From: Notospermus geniculatus
Taxonomy: Eukaryota > Nemertea > Pilidiophora > Heteronemertea > Lineidae
DNA: 64,000 nt
Direction: 5' to 3'
Assembly: GCA_002633025.1 (NCBI GenBank)
Contig: NMRB01000555.1
Location: 262,701-326,700, forward strand
Part shown: positions 14,301 through 26,300 of the stretch, in pieces
How the letters are laid out: every line of letters begins with the position of its first letter
Position numbering within the stretch: position 1 is the first letter of the stretch
Notes under the pieces: model-generated
What the model saw: only the letters and a program-made list of their open reading frames with translations
Database searches by the model: none
What the model was told of the DNA's origin: nothing
Made by a program: the position numbers and the translations under genes

Positions 14301-17300
14301 CCAACTGATCTGTCACGCGTGATATCCTGGTGACAGCGAATAAAATGTACAGACTATAAGGTTCAAATTGGACCCAGTTTGAGAAAGGGACAGAGAATTG
14401 TGGTTGTTGTGAGCTTCATTCAATGAATCACATCCCACCCTCAAGATGATAAAATCTACCCTAATCCAATGCAGTCATGGCAGTGGGTCGTCATCACTGG
14501 CTAGACTTGTTTACATTGCGTGAGTCACCATCGTCCACTGTGGCCATTTTTAAACCCGCAGGTTATTTGCCGACTGTACACCGCTGGCAACAGCTGGGAT
14601 ACACGGTCATGTGGCTTCAATATTGAACCTGAAGTATTGAGCAAGCTGATCTCGGTATAAGCCAAAGTGGTGAGACGGGAAATCAGTCTGAGTTTCAGGA
14701 ACAATGCGATGCTCTTTGTTTATCAGCAACAGCAGCAGAAAAAGGGTTAAACCGCTGCTATCCGAATAGATGAGTCTTTTGAGAAAGAAGTGTGTCTGCT
14801 AATGTGAATAAAGCCGAAGCGACTGACAGCTCAGTCCTTTAAAATCCCATGAGGTTGTCCCACATTATCCTCAGCTCAGATCAATTATTTGACTAAATCT
14901 CGCAATAGTGCTTTGACAGACGCTGCTTAGACGCATGTCCTGGCTTTTGTTACACGTGCTGGGAGTGTTTTGCTTGTCACCGTGGTGTTAAACATGAATG
15001 AATTTCTCTCTCTCGTGGGGAACTTCACCAGTGCATTGCTCAGTATGAAAAAATTAAAAATTGAAAAAGAGCATTCTCAGAAATGTGTTGGGATGAGTTA
15101 CTCATCATTGTGTACATCATCACGTTACCAACGTGATGATTGGAGATTGTGCCTTGGGCTGCCGCAGATTTGTCAGACAATAGGAAAATTCGACAAAAAT
15201 GTGTTATGTTGCTTTTTACAGCCAACAGCTTTATTTGTGTAAGACCCAGACTGCATGTCAGCTGTCATTCCGGCGTTGTACCTCTGGACAAACTTGAGGA
15301 TGACTATCTCCTTTAGCTGGTTGCTGATTTTCCTCTCGCTAGGGGTAGCACTGAGTTATTAGCCTGTGGAAGGCAAAATTTCCTCGTTTAGCCCTGAATA
15401 ACAAGATGGCAGTGTAGGTCGTTGGAATTTATGAGAATGACCACAGACAGCTGAATTGACCTCATTGATGTTCAGCCAATAAATGCAGTATTTAGGGGCA
15501 ATTTTATCTGGCAATTCTCTGTCATTCGCTTCAGTGTCTGGCAAATTATTCTTTGTTAGCTGAGCAGTTTGAAAATTATCAGTCCAGGAATGAAGAGACA
15601 CAGGCCCAGGATGTCATGGGTCGCCATATTTTGCGTTCTGTCAATTTGAGTGGTGTGCCAGGAACGTGACTGACTGTCAACTGGTCTTAACATGATGAGA
15701 CACGCGTGAGCAGAAGTCTCAGTGAGCTCATGAGCTGTGTAGGCCTACTAGCTCATCTCTGTGAGATTTGTGCACAGCACGTCCTGCGATTTCCAATCCG
15801 GATTCCCACAGACATAAATGTACGAATTTTGCATTGTGCTGGCAGCTCACTTACTACTGCACGTCAGTGAGAAGATCTCACTGGATTTTGTGCACATGTT
15901 GGTGGGGATTAGGGTGTCAGGGGGTAGCATCGATCATGATATGAATTTGTCAGATGTTTAGTCATGATGACTGGGCTGTTCTATCGTCTGTCTTTTTGAT
16001 AGCATCATCATCATTCATCATTCAACTGCTGAAATCAATTAGAATTTGTAAGAATTGCACCCCAGTTATGATGAGGTTTACAATATTGATGACAAAGACA
16101 TGAATTTTTCGCAATGCTGCCAACATGGCCAAGCCACCTAAACGAGAGTCATCTCTGCTGACATTAACTTACCAGTAAACTATCTAGGACCTTGTCAAGT
16201 GATTTCGTTACTGCCTGCCGAAAATACTACAGACTACACCAGAGACAAGATTATGGCGATTTGGAGGCTGGATCTCGGCCAATGTATGAAGTCATTATCC
16301 ATCGTATTGATCCTTACCATCCAAAGACTGGTATATATTACTCTATGAGTTGGTGGTTGTGACTTGAATAGGGATGGACTGACTACCGGAGTACATGGAA
16401 TGCTGAATGAACACTATACAGCTTCCTAGTGTCCAAGTAGTAGAAAGGACTGCCCATCCAGAGATTAGGCTGCAATTAATAGATTTTGTCAACTTTTTCT
16501 GTTATAATGTTTAGGTATTACAGCTTTGAAGCAACACTTGGACTTCAACTCTGTGATGCAATATGACCGCAACCAGCTCAAGTCTCTGACTACCTCCGAG
16601 AGATATATACTACCGACTGCTGAGTGTATGTACACGAGGTACATCCACATCTATCCCCTTAACAAAAGTTACCCTATTCCCCTTTCTAATAAAACCTTCA
16701 AAATCCCGTGGCTGAAAATACTGGCATTTGAAATTAGTCAGAAAATGCTACCCCTTCTGATCCCTATTCATGTTGGACGTTCTAATGCAATGAATGCAGG
16801 AAGAAACCAGGGCCCATATTCATAAAACCTTGCTAGCTTAGTTGGCTGCTAGTTGTGTACATTGGCCTGTACAAACTAGGCACTTTAGCAGGCAACTAAG
16901 CCTAGCAGGGTTTTATGAATATGGGTCCAGAGCTTCTACCGGTACTGGAGAAAGCCTTCTTTGTCGGCCTTTTTGTCAATGAAGACGTGCAAGGGAAATC
17001 AAATTGGCAACTCTGAATTGAATATATTTTGGCTGTTGGTATGTGCATTTCCCAACTTAAAATATCAGTCTCAGATTCTTAGGGTTAAAGGTCATACAGT
17101 GTCATTTACATTCGATCACTGCAAATGTATGTGGCCGTGTTGTCACATTCACAATGGTGATTATCATGTGATGAATCGGATAATTATCCCTCACCAGCAA
17201 GTTCCCGTCATTAAACTAAGTCCCATAATCTCCACAATGTCCTTCATCAAGTTGTCAGTGTCGTTCATTAACCCTTTGCACTGAAATGCCGTGGTTTGGT

Positions 17301-20300
17301 GTAATACATGAATTAACTAAATCTAGTCCTGTTTGATACCCATATATTTTGATCGCACCCACCTACACTCGTTCCACAGTTATTTCACCAAGTTCTGTTC
17401 ACTGCATGAATATTTGTGTGTGGATTTTCACTGTATATTGACCACAAGTATTGCTGTTAATAAACTGCCCCACCCATGTCTGATGTTGTAACAAAACAAC
17501 AATATGATTCTCCACTTTTCATTTCAGCTGTACATGATATTGAACATGTTGAAATAGAAATTTTATTCTCATAATATTGCTTTTGCTGTCATTTGTTATC
17601 CACGAACTTCAAAAAAATCTGGAGTTCATTTGACTTATGTTCTGCTTCACCATGTTCACGGTGAGGACATTCTTATTGGCTTAATTTTCCCAGCTCTCTC
17701 CTTCCAATTCCAGGGTCTCATCAACTAAGCCACTTGATTATAATAATACATGCACATGACCTGTCTTTAGATGCAATCACTGCCACAAATTCAACGAATT
17801 TGTAATGACGCATTGGCCACAGACCTAATTGACCAAATGAATAATTGACTTTTTGAACCCTGCAGTTTTCATGTAACAACTTAGCTCAGAGATTACAGGA
17901 CATGGAGCCTAAAAAAATCGCATCTGAAGAATTTTTTTTTTCATTTTCTAAATGTTTGACCTTTCACTTCGTTTATCTCCTTTCCAGGCATCAAGGGAGA
18001 AAAGACCCACCAGGAGCTTCTTGAAAATATTACTTCTGGGGACAAAATCGCCCTCAAGCATACAGAGACCAAAGAAAAGAATGTCCTCCCTAATGCAGAA
18101 AGTAAGTATGATTATGTTATAGTGTTGAACGTACGAATTGGAGGGCCTCAATGGTGCTGATCATAACACAAAGACACAGTCCTCCTTGGGACATTTTAGA
18201 GGTTTGTGTCTGGCAACAAAATATCATGAAGTGACTGTCCTAAGACGAAAATCTGCACTTGTCACAGGTGAAGGAATTGTGACATGTTGAATGCATCGCC
18301 ATGGCGTTGGGGTTTAGAAATATTCGCTTATGCTGTGACCGGAGTACCGGTATACTGGTATTGTTCTTGTTGTGAGATTGTCAATAGCCATAACTTGCCG
18401 TTTTCGTGAAAAGATATTGAACTATTGGGTTTGCCATTCTACCTTCCTACAACTCCAGGAGGTAGGTTGTGTTATCATGATCAAAAGATTGTGGTAGATA
18501 ACCATGGAAAGTCCCATAAAAGATATTCTTTGGTGTATACTTCTTTTGATCATGTAAACCTCCTCACATTACTTGACACTACCCTTTGGTTTGAAGAAAA
18601 GAGCTAAGGCCGACCATGAGCTATTTATACTTTTCATGATAGTTGCTCTTTGTTTTCGTGTTTTGTACCCCCAGCATGTCCACCTATTGAAAGACATTAA
18701 CCAACCAATACAAATTGTTCGGCCTCTGTCATACGTGGCAGTAAGCCTACCGGTCTCCTGGGCTGGTTTGGGCACAGTGCCAAATACAAATAATGGTACC
18801 CGATAATAACTTCTGCATAAAAACATGAATTGGTTATGATTTCAGCAGTCGGGGGAATTAGTGCATCATCAAATCTGTGTCTAGAATGCAAACAATAATT
18901 AGGTCATCAATGTCCGATCCCTTCCTGCATGTACGTATCTTTTGGTGATGGTGCAGAATTAATGCCAATTACATGCATTGATTACATGATGGAAATAAAT
19001 GGTTTTCATGTATGTCTTGTTTGTCTATTTCATTCATTTCTTTGCAAATCCATCTAATTGAAGGTCCAACCTTGACCGCCACTGTGCAAAGATCCATAAC
19101 TGCAGTGTCTGGAACTTTTTACTAGACATATTCATATCATCCTTGAATTGACGTACAGGCCGATATATTCATAAAACCTTGCTAGCTTATTTGGTTGCTA
19201 GTTGTGTAGGTCTGTACTAATAACTGCGCACTTTAGCAAGTAACCAATAGTTACTTGCTAAAGTGCACAGTTAGTATAGTAAAGCCTAGCAAGGTTTTAT
19301 GAATATCAGTCCTGCCTTTTAAACCCACTTCCTGGTTTGTGATATGCATGGTTGCCAGGTGGAATTTCAGGAAAAAAACATTTGTATGCCGTCATCAGGC
19401 CTTTATATTCCCCCAAATTAACCACGTTTAACGTCGGAGCCCAAATTAAGGGCGCCCAAATTTGAGTCTTGTTTTACATGTAAATGGGAATCTCAGATGC
19501 CTGGAAATGGCATCTTTTATCCTCTATTTTAAAAAAAAATTCTAACAAGGGGGAAACCCCCCTCGTGCTCCCCCTGATCGTGCCTTTGGCGCTCTGATGG
19601 GGCTTTTGGCCCAATACCACCGTCAACAGAAATAGCCCAAATTAGGGAATATAAAGGCCTGGTCATGCTTAGGGTCATTAGATGACATAGGGTTCGGTAA
19701 CATACTATTCACAGAACATTTGTTCCCAATTTGACACATTAAATACCATGGTTGGCCACTAAATCATGTAATCATATGATCCACTGAGCTCTCTTTGCAC
19801 TTGTTGAGTGGCCAACCTATAGATCATGAATTCTGGGGTGTTAATAGAACAAAGATAATGTTTCCGTTATTAGTCCCTGACAAACTTGGCAGGATGGTTA
19901 CTCATCACTTACGCTGAATCCATGGAAACCCTTAGCACCGTCCAATCATATGTGTTAATACGATTTACATGTTTCCTCTCGCGTTTCAGCTGTCCAGCAG
20001 GAAAAGCGTCGTTCGGCGCATCTCCATGGCATCGAGCACCCTGATGTCAAGTTAAAACATGTTGAAACACATGAAAAGGCTGTATTGCCCAACTCTGAAA
20101 GTATGTGGCTTTGAATGCGGCCTACACGGGTTCATCTCTAGTTTGAGAGACTTGTAGTGCTATCAAATCCACTGTAGTTCCACTCTCGTGGAGAATTGAG
20201 TGGCCTGTAACAATCTAAATGTGGTCAGTGTTCTCCATGGAATGCTGTTGCCTGTGGGTGGCATTCCAGTCAGATCAAATAAACTTCTCATATCCTTGAC

Positions 20301-23300
20301 TTTGTTCAACATTCAGTTTAGATTCTTACTTGTCCAAAATGCTCCAAAATTTACCTAAAATATGTCATCATTACAGTGAAACCATAAAAAATTCTGAGAT
20401 TTGTCTACCCTCAGTACCAAAAATCCATGGGGAACACTGTCTGATACTTACTTTATACTAGCATAGACAGCTTGTAATACATAATCGACTGCACGATTCA
20501 AGGTATGAAGTTTTCAGCAAAAATATTCTCCAATGCTACAAAAACACAATGGGTCTGTACTTACCTTATGTCATCCGGTATCGCATGCAATGCAGCGCAA
20601 TGCTGTACATGCCCATTGATTAAAATAATATATATCGAAATCATGAGGTAAAGCAAGTGTCAAATATTATGACTTTAATATGGCAGGTTGTTCTGATGCT
20701 ATGGTCATGAGAATGCGCCTCAGAATAAACCTTCCCAAGGAATCCAAATACCCTAAAATTTGATAGGATTTTAGTGCCTAGGCCTATGTCGAGAGGTACA
20801 TGTATGTGCTCCCCTGAGTACTATTCTGTAAAAGAGCCTCCTTTTCACTTCTTCTTCAGTTTTCAGGGCAGTGCTAGTACTTTGCATTCTTCATGTACCG
20901 GTACACAACTAGTAATTACACAATGAGCAGTGGGTTTCAGTGTGACCTTGACCCTGTGATAAATAAGCTTACCATGTGACCTTGACCTTTCATCTTCAGG
21001 CATTAAAGAAGAGAAGCAGCACCAGGAGTGGATGGTATTGCAAATCCACCATCTTAGACAAACAGAAACAAAGAGAAAGAGTACACTTCCTGATGCAGAG
21101 AGTATGCAGGGTCATTCATTACGGATATTTTGTTCTCCTGCGCCATGCCCCTGATCATTGTAAAATTCAAGTTTCACTGTCTTCATGTGACCTTGACTTT
21201 CTTGACATTGACTCTGGCTTCAGCTTTTCAGGCATCAAGGCTGGGAAACAGCACCTTCAGCTTGATACAGTTGTTGGCCTTCCTTCGTATCACTTGAATA
21301 TTCTTGACTTTGAATGTTCTGTACGTATATGACCTTGGTATTTTTACATAGTTGACCTTGACTCTTCAGGCATCAAGGTCGAAAAACAGCATCAACAGCT
21401 CATGGATGGAATTGAGCGGTCACCACAGTTAAAACACGCAGAAACTCAGGAGAAAAATCCCCTTCCCGATGCTGGCAGTATGTACAGTGCCAAAATGGCC
21501 TCAGTTTTCTTTTTTCTTCACTTTTCACTTTTTCCATTTTTGTCTAGTAGACGATGAAGCTCGTTTCAGTGTCTTGTGTCCCTGGGAGTGACTTTTTGAG
21601 CTCCAGACTTGAAGAAAATGAAAATTCGGAAAAATTGCTTTGACTGACCCAGGAAATCAAAATGTAGGAGGCAGCTTGTAGTGCACTGAAACTTGATTTC
21701 ATCATTTCTGTTCGAAAGCATCATTTAGCAGTAGTTATCTCTTTGCTTGTTGTCTTTTTGATACTTTTACAGTGTCACGTCTTTTCCACTTGATGTATTA
21801 ATAGAATTCTCTAGAAAATGAATGCAGACTGGCAAAACCTTTGATTCCAGGTTAATTTCCTGCAAACCTTGTACTGTGTTTACATACATACATTTTGCCT
21901 GTCCTTGCTGAACTATTTGTACACACAGCTGTGCATATTTCTCTGCAGCATGATTCTGGATACCAGATGGCTTATTTCCATATTTCAGCAGTATTCAAAG
22001 ATGAATAATGTACCATAATCAGATAATGCGCTTGCACCTCACATTATGTTTTGTCCATTTCACACTATCAAGGCATCAAGTGCAAAATGTCACCAGTTAC
22101 CAGCTGGTCACCCCAAGTTAACTCGATCAGATCTACATTGAAATACCCATTGACAGTCCTTTTCTTATATGGATGGCTTGCAACAGCATGTCCGATGACC
22201 AAGTCAAGATATTCCAACTGCCAATTGATAGGATGATTCATCTCCCAGTCTGGCTGCAATCGATTCATACGAACATGTATACCCGTCCGATAAACTGCCA
22301 TGTTTGGATTAGTTATTGACTAGTCGGCCATATCATTCTACACAGCAGAGTGCTTCATCTATCCCTAAGCTCTGTGTTGGACGTGGAAGGTGCATGGCTA
22401 GATCCTATGAGCCCAAGATATCATGGAACGATTCTATATGAAATCAGTTGATCTATTGATTTCTGTCTGTCAGAAGTAGAGACGAAGACTCTGTTGTAGA
22501 TGCCTGCTAGCTGTGAAACAAAAAAGCCAATATTTTATCATCGTGGCTTTACAAAGAATTTGTGATTGGCCAGAAGAGCCAGTTCTGACTTCTTCGTGTA
22601 CCAGCCAGACCTTTTTACTCATATTGTTTACCATCATGTATTCATGTAATGGGTCAATTGCCCATCACCATCTGGGACAATTAATACTTAACGTGTTTTG
22701 CACATCATTTCCCTGCTGAACTGAACAGGAAATGCAAATACTTCTTGTACTAGTTACATATAAAATGGTGATTAAATCATAATGACTGGTCCGGACCAAT
22801 TTAATAGATACAGGCCTATGTCTGAATTACACTGAATACTGAGACGATCTCTGGGCTCAGTTTTGATGGCTACCATTGTACAGACACTGACATTGATGGC
22901 GGTCAGTCAGCAGAAGCGTCTGACTATCCGTAGCCCTTGTTGAATTTCCAGTGCTCCACTCTGCTATGGGGGGATGCTGTCCATAAGGAGGTGCTGACCA
23001 GCAATCAGGTTAAAAACATAAAGTCCAATGCGATGATGAAAACAAATGTTCAACATCACAGATGATGAAAACAAGTGTTCAACGTCACACACCACGTGGT
23101 GGATTAGTTTTGCCGGTACCTCATTGTAACACCAACGCTTCAGTCTGAACAGCCAATAGGCCTACCAATAAATGCCAGTACCACATCTGGTCACAGCTGC
23201 ACAGTTGAATAGGAGGAGACCAGGCCTGGAAAATATTTGTCATAATCCTGCAATATGAGGACCCTGGGAGGCATGCATATGTGAAACAATCTGATGAAAG

Positions 23301-26300
23301 TCTGTCTCCTGTATTCTGGTACATGTACCAATTTTGAGAAAGGCCTAGGCCTATGGATTGATTTTTTAGCTCACCTCTGTGAGGTGAGCTTCTCCCATGG
23401 TGTGTCATGAATACTGAGACGATCTCTGGGCTCAGTTTTGATGGCTACCATTGTACAGACACTGACATTGATGGCGGTCAGTCAGCAGAAGCGTCTGATC
23501 ATCCGTAGCCCTTGTTGAATTTCCAGTGCTCCACTCTGCTATGGGGGATGCTGTCCATAAGGAGGTGCTGACCAGTAATCAGGTTAAAAACATAAAGTCC
23601 AATGCGATGATGAAAACAAGTGTTCAACATCACAGATGATGAAAACAAGTGTTCAACATCACACACCACGTGGTGGATTAGTTTTGCCGGTACCTCATTG
23701 TAACACCAATACTTCAGTCTGAACAGCCAATAGGCCTACCAATAAATGCCAGTACCACATCTGGTCACAGCTGCACAGTTGAATAGGAGGAGACCAGGCC
23801 TGGAAAATATTTGTCATAATCCTGCAATATGAGGACCCTGGGAGGCATGCATATGTGAAACAATGATGACAGTCTGTCTCCTGTATTCTGGTACATGTAC
23901 CAATTTTGAGAAAGGCCTAGGCCTATGGATTGATTTTTTTCCAATAATGACAGAATGGGTGTTTAGTTGACAACCAGCTGTGGCGCTTGTCGTATAGTAA
24001 GTCGGATTCAGTGTAGTTCATTGGTAGCAAAAATAGATAAGCTCGCTTATCTATTGTTGTTGGTAGGCAGTATGGCATTGTACAAGGAATTCATTGAGTT
24101 GACAGTGCAGTGCAGATATATAAAAAAAATCCACAGATTTAAGTACCGGAAGCCATACTATGACCAGGGTAGCCCGTCACAGACCTACACCATGTAAGTT
24201 TAATTAAAATTGCCTTGAATGTCTCGCCAAGACATGATTTCCCCATTATAACCACCCACGTCATACTCGTATCACTAATTACATAAACAATTATCATTCT
24301 TGTGACAGAACTTAAACATTTCCTACTTCTGGATGGCTGATTTCCTGGTTTTGTTCTAGTTTCTTCATTAAAGAGGCACGGGACATGTTGGCCTACATAA
24401 CAGGAGTTAAAGTGTGAAACTGCTGAAAAGGGCACAATGTGTACTTAGAAAATGAATGACCTGTGCTGGCAGAAATATGGCCAGATACAGAATGATTACA
24501 GTGCCATTGCCGCAAGCAGAACACTGCATTTTACATAAAATGTATTGCAAAGTGTTCTGCAGTACAGAGTGCTGTGTTTGTAAATGTCATACATGTGTGA
24601 CTAATGATCTAACCAACATCGATGGTGGTAATTTTACATCTCTAAATAGATATTTGTATCACGATCACAAAAACGGATGTATGCACAAGAAATCAATACA
24701 CTTGTTACATTTGATTTGTGGAAGATCATTAAAAAGTCATGGAAGGAAATGAATATTTGTTGAATTCCTCCATATGAAATCAAGGGGTCAAATCAAAGAC
24801 AGATTTCTACTTTAAATTCCATATGATATCCTGACCCCATGATTTCTACTGAACCTTCATTTGATGTCCTTGACCCTTTGATTTCTACTTGACCTTCATA
24901 TGGTATCCTTGACCTCTTGATTTATACTAAAACTTCATATGATTATGATGTCCTTGATCTGACAAATCTGAATTTGATTTCAGTTCCGTTGTGATCTTTT
25001 GACCCACTTGGTGTTCTTTTGACCTTGACCTTCATCATGTGTCCTTCACCTTTGCTCTTCAGCCATAAAGGAAGAAAAGCAACACCAGCAGTTGATGAAT
25101 GGCATTATTGGAAATGTTAAACCAAAAAATCATGTTGAATATCATGAAAAACTTGTCCTTCCTGATGCTGAGAGTATGTATGCTAAAGAATAAGCATCCT
25201 GATTTGACTTGATTGATTGCTTGTTCAAATAGTTGTGTGTCATAAATAATATTTTCTTGTGTGGTTTTTATGTTTGATTCCAATAACAATTTTTCAGTTT
25301 GCAGGGAAAAGCATGGACAGAGGTTATCATAACTGCTTGCCATAGATTGTTGTTCCATAGAAATCGAGCCTATTGTGACACCTTAATTAACCTCAACCAT
25401 TTTTCCCCTCGTAGTATTACGAACAGTTTGCTCTGAGGTTGTAGTACAAACCCCATTAACTAGGCTATTGGCTGTCTAACTCCTCACAGATATTGGATAT
25501 ATAAGTTAAACCACTTCATTGCCATGTAATTTCACAATACTCCTTGTTTACTAATCCAGGTTCACCCTCAACTCTCCTGGCCTTGACATTTGTTTCGCTC
25601 TGCATGTATTGACCTATGACCTTGACTCTTCAGGCATCAAGGTCGAGAAACAGCATCAGGAGTTGATGGATGGAATTGAACACACACCCTCTTTAAAACA
25701 TGCTGAAACTCAGGAGAAAAATCCTCTTCCTGATGCAGACAGTATGTACTAGGTGTTGTCTAATCAATGTTGCACTGTTTTGTTGTTGTGCATCAGTTCA
25801 GTATAATTTGTCTGCCATTGCTTTCTTTTTCATTCCTGACATTATTGGCTTTGACAAATGGTACCCCGCTTTAATGCTGTTCTCGCTGGTTGCAATTGTC
25901 CATAGGTGACGCTTGAATGCTCAACTTAAAGCTGTGGAGTTAGAGATTCACATGCAGAGTTGTATATTGTTTCATGTCATGTAATGGTAATATTTATTGA
26001 TTTTATCTGCACTGCATGCCTGACAACTACTGTTTTACTAAGTTTTCAGCCCCAGATTTTATGGATGAGTTAGTGTTACACATATACTGGAAGTTTCATA
26101 CTTGTCTGTAGTTATCAAACTGACCAAAACTTGAATCTTTCTTGCTTGTATCTCTATGACGATCGCCCATTTGTCCACATATGAAAAGGATAGACACCAT
26201 TCCTTGTGCTGTGCTCTAAATCTCTGCCATCCAGCAGGGCCTGAAAGCTAACTTACAGACGTTCCTGACTCATTGTCTTTACCTGACCATTGTCAAAATA